Below the pieces are notes generated by a model, which searched no databases, had not been told where the DNA came from, and worked only from the letters and a program-made list of their open reading frames with translations. Below are positions 32,753-40,164 of a stretch of DNA of 49,139 nucleotides, one piece after another. Every line of letters begins with the position of its first letter. Within the stretch, counting starts at the first letter, position 1. The DNA lies in assembly GCF_963976135.1 (NCBI RefSeq), contig NZ_CAXBKN010000005.1, forward strand, positions 1-49,139, written 5' to 3'. The position numbers and the translations under genes are program-made. Source of the DNA: Maricaulis sp963976135 (GTDB taxonomy: Bacteria > Pseudomonadota > Alphaproteobacteria > Caulobacterales > Maricaulaceae).

Positions 32753-34134
32753 GGCCGGATGGATTGCAGCACGTACTGGCCGCCGCGATTGAGCTGGAAG
32801 CGGACCGGGCCGGTCGGAATGCCATCAACAATACGGCGGATATCCTCGATCGAGCTGACCCGTGTGAACTCGACTTCTTCAATCACATCGCCCGGGCGCA
32901 CCTTGCCGGCAGCATCGCTGCTCGCCGCGACTTCGGTGACCAGCACGCCGGTCGCATCCGGGTGGACGCGGAAACGGCGGCGCGAGGCGGCATCGAGCGC
33001 TGCCAGCGTCATGCCCCGCACGCTATTGCCCTGGCCCTGGTCAGGGGCGATGACGGGCGAATTGGTGGCCGCCGCCGCCTCCCCCGCCGCGGCTGCCAGT
33101 TCGCCAACGGTCACTCGCAAAGTCATCGGCCGATCGCGGCGGATAATGCCGATCTCGGCGACCAGACCGATTTCGGTCTCGGCCACCAGGCGCGGAAAGC
33201 TGCGGCTGTCGCGCACCCGGCGGCCATCAAAGCTGACGACCAGATCGCCGGTGCGCAGACCAGCAGCCGCAGCGGGACCACCCGGCTCAATGCGCGAAAT
33301 GATCGCGCCATACGGCGAGTCGAGCTCGAAGCTCTCGGCCAGTTCCGGCGTCACCGGCTGGACGCTGACGCCAAGCCAGCCGCGGCGGGTTTCGCCGAAC
33401 TCGATCAGCTGGGCGACCACGCGCGTCGCGATATTGGACGGGATGGAGAGCGAGATGCCGACACTGGCACCGGTCGGCGACAGGATCAGCGTGTTCACGC
33501 CGATGACATCGCCATCCATATTGAACAGCGGGCCGCCGGAATTGCCGGTATTGATGGCGACATCGGTCTGGATGTAATCATCATAGCGCCCGCCCGCCTC
33601 GCGGCCCCGCGCCGAGACGACGCCGGCGGTCAAGGTGCCGCCCAGCCCGAACGGATTGCCGATCGCGATCACCCAGTCGCCGACGCGCGCGCGATCACTG
33701 TCGCCGAAGCTGACATGTGGCAGCGCCTCGTGAACATTCATCATCCGCAACACGGCCAGATCGGTCACCGGGTCGATACCGATCACCTCGGCCGCGAAGA
33801 CGCGCCCATCGGGCAGGGCGACCTCGACCTCGTCAGCACCATCGATGACATGATTATTGGTCACGACCAGCCCGGTCGCATCGACGATGAAACCGGAGCC
33901 GAGCGAATTGGCGATGCGCGGGGCGTCGCCGAAGATTTCGTTGAAGCGCTCGAGCGGGGAGCCTTCGGGGAAGGATGGCAGGCCTTCGCCGGCATTGAGC
34001 CGCTGCGCCGCCGCGATATTGACGACGGCAGGCGAAAGTCCCTCGGCCAGATCGGCAAAGCCACCCGACCCGGGATGCGCCAGGGCGGTCGCGGGCAGGA
34101 CAAACAGCAAGACGAGGGCAAACAGACGACGCAT
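32749..34134 (-). CDS. degP: Periplasmic serine protease of the Do/DegP family
   Basis: 461 residues. A signal peptide (about 1-19, ending ALA) is followed by a trypsin-like domain with catalytic His near 95 (TNNHVID), Asp near 125 (DPVTDLAVLRM) and Ser near 197 (NTGNSGGPLFN). Two PDZ domains follow: about 255-345 (GWLGVSVQPVTPELAESF ... GPAAAAGLRTGDLVVSFDG) and about 365-460 (ATGVLVTEVAASSDAAGKVRPGDVIEEV). It degrades or refolds damaged envelope proteins. The LA loop is short compared with E. coli DegP, closer to DegQ. The start at 34134 is set by the signal peptide. It precedes miaA (overlap) and follows hflKC on the same strand. Confidence 0.95.
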   Translation of the reverse strand: MRRLFALVLLFVLPATALAHPGSGGFADLAEGLSPAVVNIAAAQRLNAGEGLPSFPEGSPLERFNEIFGDAPRIANSLGSGFIVDATGLVVTNNHVIDGADEVEVALPDGRVFAAEVIGIDPVTDLAVLRMMNVHEALPHVSFGDSDRARVGDWVIAIGNPFGLGGTLTAGVVSARGREAGGRYDDYIQTDVAINTGNSGGPLFNMDGDVIGVNTLILSPTGASVGISLSIPSNIATRVVAQLIEFGETRRGWLGVSVQPVTPELAESFELDSPYGAIISRIEPGGPAAAAGLRTGDLVVSFDGRRVRDSRSFPRLVAETEIGLVAEIGIIRRDRPMTLRVTVGELAAAAGEAAAATNSPVIAPDQGQGNSVRGMTLAALDAASRRRFRVHPDATGVLVTEVAASSDAAGKVRPGDVIEEVEFTRVSSIEDIRRIVDGIPTGPVRFQLNRGGQYVLQSIRP

Positions 34135-34190
34135 GAACTCAACCGATCCGAAAAAGAAATTCCAGTCTCTAGACATTGATTGATAGCGCC

Positions 34191-34250
34191 TTGCGGCCCT
34201 GGGCCGCAACCGTTGTGACGCGATTGTCATTGCCATGACAAAGCCGTCAC
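34191..34250. promoter_or_regulatory. Palindrome cluster between DUF2065 and degP
   Basis: Two structures sit upstream of degP. One is the stem TTGCGGCC/GGCCGCAA with a 3-nt loop (34191-34209). The other is a symmetric nested palindrome: outer arms GTGACG/CGTCAC (34215-34220, 34245-34250) and inner arms TGTCAT/ATGACA (34225-34230, 34235-34240), with 4-base spacers on every side. They could terminate the hflKC transcript, bind a dimeric stress regulator of degP, or both. Confidence 0.45.
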
Positions 34251-34257
34251 GCCCCGG

Positions 34258-34446
34258 TCAGGCTCCGAGGAAAGCGACCAGCGCAACTCCGGATACCAAG
34301 GCGACCAGCCCCGCAATGCGCAGCTGGTCGCCCGGCATATCCAGAATCTGGAGCAGAAATCGCTTCATCGCCTCGGGAGCCAGCGCATAGGCCGCCCCCT
34401 CAAGCGCCAGAGCGACGCCCACACCGACAAGCAATGCCGTCAACAC
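34258..34446 (-). CDS. DUF2065 (YjeT-like) small membrane protein
   Basis: 62 residues, two hydrophobic helices (about 3-22 and 42-60) joined by a short charged loop with LAPEAMKRFLLQ and MPGDQLRIAGL, the DUF2065 signature. In many proteobacteria this gene lies directly after hflC; the function is unknown. It starts with GTG at 34446, two bases after the hflC stop, so translation is probably coupled. Confidence 0.88.
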   Translation of the reverse strand: MLTALLVGVGVALALEGAAYALAPEAMKRFLLQILDMPGDQLRIAGLVALVSGVALVAFLGA

Positions 34447-34448
34447 GC

Positions 34449-35330
34449 CTAGTTACGACCCGTTTCGCTACGGAAATAGTCGAAGAATTCCGAGTCCGGT
34501 GCGACGATAATCGGCGTCCCGGCCCCGATCGCTTCCTGATAAGCGATCATCGAGCGATAGAAGGCGAAAAATTCAGGGTCACGGCCATAGGCCGCCGCAT
34601 AGATGGCGTTGCGCTGGGCATCGCCCTCACCCATGACCCGTTCCGCGTCGGCCCGCGCTTCAGCCCGGATAACCAGGCCCTGGCGGTCGGCATCGGCCTG
34701 GATTTCCTGGGCCTGCTGGGCGCCAACGGCGCGGATTTGCGCGGCCCGCTGTTCACGTTCAGAACGCATGCGCTGGAAGACGCGTTCAGCGATCTGTTGC
34801 GGAAGGTCAGCGCGAAGGATGCGGACATCGATCACTTCGATGCCGAGATTCTGCCGGGCAACCTGGGCTTCAACGGCCGCCTGGACGCGGTCCATCAATT
34901 CAGCGCGTTGACCGGAGACAACTTCCTGGGACGGGATCGAGGCGATCACGCCGCGAAGCGAGTCATCCATGATCGAGCGCAGACGCGATTGGGCCCCACG
35001 CTCATTTCCGACGGTCTGGTAGAAGCGCAGCGGGTCAACGATCCGGTAGCGCAGGAAGGCGTCAACAACGAGACGAACCTGGTCCGACGCCTGGATTTCT
35101 TCCGGGCTCATGTCGAATTCCAGATTGCGCTTGTCGAACATCAGCACATCCATGACGAAGGGTAGCTTGAAATGCAGGCCCGGATCTTCATCGCCGACTT
35201 CATTGACGGCATCGACCGGCTCACCAACCCGCAGGATCAGGGCCTGCTGCAGCTCATTCACCGTGTAGACGCTTTGCAGCCCGACGAAGATGACGCCGAA
35301 CAGGAGGATTATTCCGAGGGTGCGGATCAT
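34449..35330 (-). CDS. hflC: FtsH-protease modulator HflC
   Basis: 293 residues. One N-terminal membrane helix (about 4-22) and a periplasmic SPFH/prohibitin domain follow: VNELQQALILRVGEP, PGLHFKLPFVMDVLMFDKRNLEFD, VDAFLRYRIVDPLRFYQTVG, then a long Ala/Glu/Arg-rich helix (QAAVEAQVA through RADAERVMGEGDAQR) that forms the HflKC cage wall. HflC with HflK encloses FtsH and limits its access to membrane substrates. The start overlaps the hflK stop (ATGA). Confidence 0.97.
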   Translation of the reverse strand: MIRTLGIILLFGVIFVGLQSVYTVNELQQALILRVGEPVDAVNEVGDEDPGLHFKLPFVMDVLMFDKRNLEFDMSPEEIQASDQVRLVVDAFLRYRIVDPLRFYQTVGNERGAQSRLRSIMDDSLRGVIASIPSQEVVSGQRAELMDRVQAAVEAQVARQNLGIEVIDVRILRADLPQQIAERVFQRMRSEREQRAAQIRAVGAQQAQEIQADADRQGLVIRAEARADAERVMGEGDAQRNAIYAAAYGRDPEFFAFYRSMIAYQEAIGAGTPIIVAPDSEFFDYFRSETGRN

Positions 35331-36487
35331 TGGTTATTCCCCTGACTGCGAGTGCGGTTCTGACCAAGCTGGTCAAGCGGGAGATAGGGCACGGCGCCGG
35401 ACTGACTATCGAGAATGGTCAGATCGGAATCGCGCAATACGCCCTCCATGGTTTCCAGATACATGCGGTGACGCGTCACTTCCGGCGCCTGCACATATTC
35501 CTGATAGATCGACAGGAAGCGATCAGCCTGGCCTTGCGCCTCGGCAATCACCGAGTCGCGATACCCCTGGGCGGCCTCGCCCAGACGGGCCGCATCACCG
35601 CGCGCTTCCGGGATGACCCGGTTGGAATAGGAGGTGGCTTCCAGACGCAGACGTTCAGCGTCCTGCTCGGCGACATCCACATCGCGGAAGGCGTCGATCA
35701 CGCTGGCCGGTGGCTGAGCGGTCTGAAGGTTGACCTCGAGGATCTCGATGCCCGCCGTGTACTCATCCAGGGTTGCCTGCAGCAATTCCTTGGTCCGGCG
35801 CGAAACTTCGCCGCGGCCCTCGGTGATGATGTATTGCAGATTCGACGATCCGATCACTTCACGCATGGCGCTTTCGGCGACGGCACGGACCGTGTTTTCC
35901 GGATTGCGGACATTGAACAGATAGTCGCGCACGCCGTCGGGATAGCCCAGATTGACGCGCCACTGCACGGCGAAATTGATGTCGACGATATTCTGGTCGC
36001 GCGTCAGCATCTGGCCTTCGGTGCCGGCACCGATGGTGAGCGTGTTGGTCGTCGTCACTTCCGGCAGGAAGACCGTCTCGATCGGGGTCGGGAATTTGAA
36101 ATGCAGGCCAGGCGTGGTGGTCCGGCTGTATTCACCGAAGCGCAGCACGACACCATTCTGGTTCGGGCCCACCTGGTACCAGCCACTGCCGGGAAGCAGG
36201 AACCAGACACCGACGAGGATTGCCAGCACAAGACCGACGCCGAAAATACCGCCGCCCTTGCCGCCATCCTTGCCGCCGGACTTGCCGCCGCCACCGAACA
36301 TGCCGCGGAAGCTGCGCTGCAATTGGCGCACGACTTCGTCGAGATCGGGCGGCTCCTGGCCGCCACCACCACCGCCACCCTCGGGCCTGCGGCCCCAGGG
36401 GTTTTGTCCGTTTCCGTTATTGCCGCCGCCGGAACCCCAAGGGCCTCCGCCGCCGCCGCTACCGCCGGTATTATCGTTCCAGGGCAT
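35327..36487 (-). CDS. hflK: FtsH-protease modulator HflK
   Basis: 386 residues. An N-terminal region rich in Gly, Asn and Pro (MPWNDNTGGSGGGGGPWGSG) is followed by a membrane helix (about 85-105), then the SPFH domain (YQVGPNQNGVVLRFGEYSRTTTPGLHFKFPTPIETVFLPEV) and a long helical stretch (AEQDAERLRLEATSYSNRVIPEARGDAARLGEAAQGYRDSV region). The start at 36487, not upstream, gives the typical HflK beginning and has GAGGAATGAAG before it. It is the first gene of hflK-hflC-DUF2065. Confidence 0.97.
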   Translation of the reverse strand: MPWNDNTGGSGGGGGPWGSGGGNNGNGQNPWGRRPEGGGGGGGQEPPDLDEVVRQLQRSFRGMFGGGGKSGGKDGGKGGGIFGVGLVLAILVGVWFLLPGSGWYQVGPNQNGVVLRFGEYSRTTTPGLHFKFPTPIETVFLPEVTTTNTLTIGAGTEGQMLTRDQNIVDINFAVQWRVNLGYPDGVRDYLFNVRNPENTVRAVAESAMREVIGSSNLQYIITEGRGEVSRRTKELLQATLDEYTAGIEILEVNLQTAQPPASVIDAFRDVDVAEQDAERLRLEATSYSNRVIPEARGDAARLGEAAQGYRDSVIAEAQGQADRFLSIYQEYVQAPEVTRHRMYLETMEGVLRDSDLTILDSQSGAVPYLPLDQLGQNRTRSQGNNQ

Positions 36488-36530
36488 GGATGCTTCATTC
36501 CTCTCGATACATTGCGTCAATAGATGAACG

Positions 36531-36542
36531 TTTGCGCGCAAA
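36531..36542. promoter_or_regulatory. Perfect palindrome upstream of hflK
   Basis: TTTGCGCGCAAA, a perfect 12-bp palindrome 44 bases before the hflK start and in the 108-bp gap after folA. It may be an operator or part of the hflK promoter; no binding protein can be named. Confidence 0.25.
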
Positions 36543-36595
36543 GGTTCAAGGTTTATCGGGGGGGACGCGCAGAGCGCCAATCCCGCCCTCCCGGC

Positions 36596-37132
36596 TCAGA
36601 CCCGTTCCAGCACGCGGCAAACGAAATTGTGCTCATCGCCCGGCCCGGCCTCGTGGACCTCGCGCAAGACCTCCGACCATTGCCCGGCCTCAAGCGTCGG
36701 GAAAACGGCATCGCCGGGCGGATCGGCCTCGACCTCGGTGATATAGAGCCGGTGGGCATGTCCCAGCGCCGCAGCATAGATCTGGGCGCCGCCGATCACG
36801 AAAACCTCGCCGACCGAATCGGCCTGCGCCTGCGCGGCCGCCATCACCAGCGCCGTGCCGAGATCCCTCGCCACCTGCCCGCCCTCGGCGACGAAACCCG
36901 CCTGCCGGCTGACCACGATATTCAGCCGTCCGGGCAAGGGCCGCCTCGGCAGGCTGTCCCAGGTCTTGCGGCCCATAATGATCGGCCTGCCGCTGGTGGT
37001 GGCCTTGAAATGCCTGAGATCCGAGCTCAACCGCCAGGGCAGATCGCCTTGTGCGCCGATAACCCCGTTGCGTCCGCGCGCGACGATGAGACAGATCGCT
37101 GGCAGGCCGAAGGCCGGTTCCCCGCCGCTCAT
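36596..37132 (-). CDS. folA: Dihydrofolate reductase
   Basis: 178 residues. ICLIVARGRNGVIGAQGDLPWRLSSDLRHFKATTSGRPIIMGRKTWDSLP contains the substrate Asp/Leu-Pro-Trp loop and the NADPH-binding G-R-K-T-W; VFVIGGAQIYAAAL carries the G-G motif, and ITEVEADPPGDAVFP the D-A-x-F-P. It regenerates tetrahydrofolate, which thymidylate synthase consumes. The Met at 37132 overlaps the stop of the MazG-like gene (ATGA) and is preferred over one eleven codons earlier. It has about 15 more N-terminal residues than E. coli FolA. Confidence 0.97.
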   Translation of the reverse strand: MSGGEPAFGLPAICLIVARGRNGVIGAQGDLPWRLSSDLRHFKATTSGRPIIMGRKTWDSLPRRPLPGRLNIVVSRQAGFVAEGGQVARDLGTALVMAAAQAQADSVGEVFVIGGAQIYAAALGHAHRLYITEVEADPPGDAVFPTLEAGQWSEVLREVHEAGPGDEHNFVCRVLERV

Positions 37133-37461
37133 GACACGTCCTCGCGCTCCAGCCAGCTGAGCCATTTATCCTGCACCGCGGCATCAAGATCGATGCCCTC
37201 ATCGCGGGCCAGCAGGAGCAGCATCCCCAGCGCATCGGCCATTTCACGCGCCAGATTTTCGCGCGCGCCCTCATCGGCGGGCTTGCGGCTGCGGCCAGTG
37301 GTGGTGAGATAGGCCTGGGTCAGCTCGCCGAGCTCTTCCTGCAGTTTGAGCAGATACCAGTCACCCGAGCGGTCAATCTGGTAGCGCTCGGCGTAGATGT
37401 CTGAGACCTGCGCGATGCGGGCACCCAAAGCGTTGAGACAGGACGGGCTCGCCCCGCTCAT
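37129..37461 (-). CDS. MazG-like nucleotide pyrophosphohydrolase
   Basis: 110 residues, all-alpha NTP-pyrophosphatase fold. The metal-binding motif is present: KLQEELGELTQAYL (E-x-x-E) followed by REMADALGMLLLLA (E-x-x-D). A single short domain like this belongs to the MazG/HisE/dUTPase superfamily and hydrolyses nucleoside triphosphates, perhaps dUTP or damaged dNTPs. Being wedged between thyA and folA with ATGA overlaps on both sides, a role in pyrimidine-nucleotide supply is likely (inference). Confidence 0.85.
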   Translation of the reverse strand: MSGASPSCLNALGARIAQVSDIYAERYQIDRSGDWYLLKLQEELGELTQAYLTTTGRSRKPADEGARENLAREMADALGMLLLLARDEGIDLDAAVQDKWLSWLEREDVS

Positions 37462-38321
37462 ACCGCCACCGGTGCCTTGATCGCCGGATGCGGATCATAA
37501 TCCTCCAGCATGATGTCCTCATACTCGAAGGCGAAGAGGTCATTGGCATCCGGCTTGAGCCGCAGGCGCGGCAGCGGGCGCGGCTGGCGGCCAAGCTGTT
37601 CGGCGACCTGGTCCATATGGTTGGAATAGATATGGGCGTCGCCAAACGTATGGATGTATTCGCCCGGCTCCAGCCCGCACACCTTGGCGACCATCGTCGT
37701 CAGCAGGGCGTAGGAGGCGATATTAAAGGGCACGCCGAGGAACATGTCGGCCGAGCGCTGATAGAGCTGGCAGCTGAGTTTCCCGTCGGCGACATTGAAT
37801 TGGTACAGCGTGTGGCAGGGCGGCAGCGCCATCGAGGGCACATCGACCGGGTTCCAGCCCGAGACGATCAGCCGCCGCGAGGCCGGATTATTCCTGATCT
37901 GCTCGAGCAGGTTGGAGAGCTGGTCGATCTCGGTGCCGTCCGGCCCGGCCCAGCGGCGCCACTGCTTGCCATAGACCGGGCCGAGTTCGCCATCGGCATC
38001 GGCCCATTCATCCCAGATCTTGACGCCACGCTCCTGCAGCCAGCGCACATTGGTCTCGCCGCGCAGGAACCAGAGCAATTCGATCGCGATCGACTTGAAA
38101 TGCACTTTCTTGGTCGTCAGCAGCGGAAAGCCTTCGGAGAGGTCGCAGCGCAATTGCCGCCCGAACACCGAGCGCGTGCCGACCCCGGTGCGGTCGTCCT
38201 GCTGCGTCCCGTGTTCGAGGATGTCGCGCAGCAGATCGAGATAGGCCGCCTCGGCCGCCGAGCCGGTCGCGGCAGCGCTGCCGGATTCAAGTCCGGGCTC
38301 AAGAACGGCTGTCTCGGCCAT
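37458..38321 (-). CDS. thyA: Thymidylate synthase
   Basis: 287 residues. After a short variable Ala/Gly/Glu-rich N-terminus come AYLDLLRDILEHGTQQDDRTGVGTRSVFGRQLRCDL (phosphate-binding Arg), TTKKVHFKSIAIELLWFLRGETN, the catalytic Cys in ALPPCHTLYQFNV, RSADMFLGVPFNIASYALL and GDAHIYSNHMDQ. It makes dTMP from dUMP using methylenetetrahydrofolate. The start at 38321 follows GGGGAG. It is the first gene of thyA-mazG-like-folA, a classical thymidylate unit. Confidence 0.98.
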   Translation of the reverse strand: MAETAVLEPGLESGSAAATGSAAEAAYLDLLRDILEHGTQQDDRTGVGTRSVFGRQLRCDLSEGFPLLTTKKVHFKSIAIELLWFLRGETNVRWLQERGVKIWDEWADADGELGPVYGKQWRRWAGPDGTEIDQLSNLLEQIRNNPASRRLIVSGWNPVDVPSMALPPCHTLYQFNVADGKLSCQLYQRSADMFLGVPFNIASYALLTTMVAKVCGLEPGEYIHTFGDAHIYSNHMDQVAEQLGRQPRPLPRLRLKPDANDLFAFEYEDIMLEDYDPHPAIKAPVAV

Positions 38322-38567
38322 CGCGTTTCTCCCCTGCGTCACGTGATCAGCCACTCTACATCCGATTCGCCGCAACCGGACCGTCGACGTCAGAATGATC
38401 CACACGTTTCCTCGATCCGGCTCCCGGCCGTCCCGCCATGGCGGCGTGCGGGCGCAATCACGATCGCGTGCGGGCCGGTCAGATTTCGCTTGCCTTGGCC
38501 ATTACATGCGCTAGCGTGCGGAATCGGAACATAAACGGAACGATGCCGTCTTTAAGGGAGAAACAGA

Positions 38568-38945
38568 ATGCTTGGCTATGTCACTTTGGGATCCAATGAC
38601 TTGCAGCGCGCCGCCGCGTTTTACGACAAGATCTGCGCCGAATTCGGCGTCGGCCGGATGATGGAATCCGACACTTTCATCGCCTGGGGCAAACCCGGCG
38701 GCGGCGCCGGCATCGGCCTCACCAAACCCTTCGATGGCAAAGCCGCCACCGTCGGCAATGGCGTCATGGCCGCCTTCGAGGCCGACAGCAAGGAACAGGT
38801 CGACAAGGTCTACGCCCTCGCCCTCTCGCTCGGCGCCCAGGACGAAGGCCCCGCCGGCCCGCGCGGCGACAGCTTCTACGCCGGCTATTTCCGCGATCTG
38901 GACGGCAACAAGCTGAACGTATTCCACATGTCGTTCGGCGAGTAG
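38568..38945 (+). CDS. VOC (glyoxalase/bleomycin-resistance) family protein
   Basis: 125 residues with the paired beta-alpha-beta-beta-beta units of the vicinal oxygen chelate fold: MLGYVTLGSNDLQRAAAFYDKIC at the start and YAGYFRDLDGNKLNVFHM at the end. It lacks the N-terminal metal-ligand His of most glyoxalase I enzymes (G-Y-V-T at that place), so metal binding may differ. The specific reaction is unknown. AAGGGAGAAAC precedes the ATG. It is divergent from thyA across 246 bases that hold no other gene, and it ends at a strong terminator. Confidence 0.88.
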   Translation: MLGYVTLGSNDLQRAAAFYDKICAEFGVGRMMESDTFIAWGKPGGGAGIGLTKPFDGKAATVGNGVMAAFEADSKEQVDKVYALALSLGAQDEGPAGPRGDSFYAGYFRDLDGNKLNVFHMSFGE

Positions 38946-38953
38946 GCAGAGGC

Positions 38954-38998
38954 CGGGGCATGCGCCTGGCCGGAAGCGGCAGGCGCATGCCCCGTTTT
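38954..38998 (+). terminator. Strong intrinsic terminator
   Basis: A 15-bp perfect stem (38954-38968 with 38980-38994, CGGGGCATGCGCCTG and its complement) with an 11-nt loop, followed by TTTT, nine bases past the VOC gene stop. It fits a factor-independent terminator on the plus strand. Confidence 0.92.
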
Positions 38999-39041
38999 GC
39001 ATGGCCGGCGGCTCTCATGGGTGCCCCGGGCCAGCTGGCGA

Positions 39042-39614
39042 TCAGCGGTTCGGCTTGCCGCCCCCCAGGCTTTGCAATTCGGCCTGCAGGCGGGCCTGCT
39101 CCTGGCGCATGGCCTCGATTTGCCGGTTCTCGGCTTCAATCCGGGCATTCTCAGCGGCGATGCGGGCATTTTCCGCCTCCAGGTTCGAGGCCGGTGCCGG
39201 GGCTGGATTAGAGGCCGGCGCAGGGTTAGCGGCCGGTGCCGGGTTTGAAGCGGGCGCAGGGTTCGAGGCCGGTGCCGCGTTGGCGGGCTGTGTGCGGCCC
39301 GAGCGGCCATTGCCGACGGGATCGGCCGAACGGCCGCTATCATTGTCCGTAACCCCGGAGGAGGCCTGACTGCCTGTGCCCCGCCCCTGCCCCGCCGGAT
39401 CGGCACGCGCGCCGCTATCGCTGTCGGAGACACCGCCTCCGCCGCGCCCATAGCCACCCGGATCGGCATTGGCGCCGCCATCGCTGTCGGACTGGCCGGT
39501 ATAGGTCTGCGCCGATGCGGCGCCATTGACCGCGCCGACGGCACCCGTGGCGACAATACCGCCAGCCACACGCGCCAGAAAGGAGCGCCGGCTCAATCTC
39601 CCTACTTTCGCCAT
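39042..39614 (-). CDS. Tat-exported repeat protein with TDSDSG-x2-ADP-x-G-x-GRG motifs
   Basis: 190 residues. A twin-arginine signal (LSRRSFLARV) precedes three copies of a 17-residue motif at 42-58, 63-79 and 89-105, consensus S/T-D-S/N-D-S/G-G-x-x-A-D-P-x-G-x-G-R-G/S. A low-complexity Ala-Ser-Asn-Pro-Ala-Pro stretch (about 112-143) follows, then a short coiled coil of near-repeats (EAENARIAAENARIEAEN, 146-163, continuing to about 183). The acidic D-x-D spacing suggests cation binding, but no characterised domain is recognised. I recall similar motifs in unnamed proteins of cyanobacteria and alphaproteobacteria. The ATG follows GGGGGGA. It converges with the VOC gene and is divergent from ssrA. 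Confidence 0.75.
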   Translation of the reverse strand: MAKVGRLSRRSFLARVAGGIVATGAVGAVNGAASAQTYTGQSDSDGGANADPGGYGRGGGGVSDSDSGARADPAGQGRGTGSQASSGVTDNDSGRSADPVGNGRSGRTQPANAAPASNPAPASNPAPAANPAPASNPAPAPASNLEAENARIAAENARIEAENRQIEAMRQEQARLQAELQSLGGGKPNR

Positions 39615-39708
39615 TGCATTCCCCCCGCTGCGACGATTTCTGTCCGCAGCGTAGGGTGGCCCATCGAGCTTGCAAACCCCCGCCGGCCCCGAATGCAGTC
39701 AACCGCCC

Positions 39709-39737
39709 TTTAAACATCGCCCCGCATCCCCTATATT
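39709..39737 (+). promoter_or_regulatory. Probable ssrA promoter
   Basis: TATATT at 39732-39737 with TTTAAA 17 bases upstream (39709-39714) resembles a sigma-70 type promoter. It would start transcription at about 39744, at the mouth of a GTCAGC/GCTGAC hairpin (39744-39757) just before the tmRNA acceptor piece. Confidence 0.6.
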
Positions 39738-39743
39738 AGGCGT

Positions 39744-40060
39744 GTCAGCTTGCTGACTATGGCGATAAACGCGCTCGTAATAACCAGACCGGACCCGGGG
39801 GCAGTACCCGGCGGCTCCACCATTACCTTCCGCTTGTATTGGCAAGCGAATATGGGGCCGAAACAGGATCGACGGATGGGTAAAGGAGACTGCTTTTGCC
39901 CGGGTGAGGCCCGATACAGGCTCATTCTTAAAGTTGCCAATGACAACTTTGCTGAAGAAGTCCGTCTCGCTGCCTAGTCAGCGCGTCTAACTTCGACATG
40001 AACTCCTGGGTGTTCGCACGCTCAGGCGGGGTCCGGAGGCACCTGGCAACAGAAGCCTCC
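39744..40060 (+). ncRNA. ssrA: Two-piece (circularly permuted) tmRNA
   Basis: The 3' acceptor piece comes first and ends at 39822 in CGGCTCC-A-CCA, after a T-arm CCGGG/CCCGG with a GGCAGTA loop. A 31-base spacer with its own hairpin (CGCTTG/CAAGCG, 39831-39848) follows and is removed during maturation. The coding piece starts at 39854 with GGGGCCGAAACAGGATCGAC; its GGGGCCG pairs with CGGCTCC of the acceptor piece to rebuild the tRNA-like stem. It continues through the tag frame (39936-39977) and a 3' stem GGAGGC/GCCTCC (40035-40060) that contains the conserved CACCTGGCAACAG. This permuted layout is typical of alphaproteobacteria. tmRNA with SmpB rescues stalled ribosomes and tags the nascent chain for proteolysis. 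The outer ends are approximate. Confidence 0.95.
39936..39977 (+). other. tmRNA proteolysis-tag reading frame
   Basis: Thirteen codons and a TAG stop encode ANDNFAEEVRLAA; with the alanine carried by tmRNA the added tag is AANDNFAEEVRLAA. The front half A-A-N-D-N-F-A-E-E is the SspB-alpha recognition part known from Caulobacter and the final L-A-A is the ClpX-binding end. The resume codon is GCC at 39936. Confidence 0.95.
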
Positions 40061-40164
40061 ACTTTTCCCTTTGTTGATAACGCTTCCCGCCCCGGCCTTG
40101 CGCTTGACGCACGGCCCCGGTCACGGGCTAGATGGGGTTTGTCCGCGCGGCGCAGGAGCCCGAA

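Noticed and set aside
30761..33577. A 938-codon open frame on the plus strand, the longest in the window
   Set aside because: It is antisense to three well-identified genes (reductoisomerase, miaA, degP), has no recognisable domain and a composition (Arg, Gly, Gln, His rich) typical of shadow frames in GC-rich DNA.
39190..39280. GC-rich tandem repeats as a CRISPR or minisatellite
   Set aside because: They are the coding repeats of the Ala-Ser-Asn-Pro stretch in the Tat-exported protein; there are no spacers.
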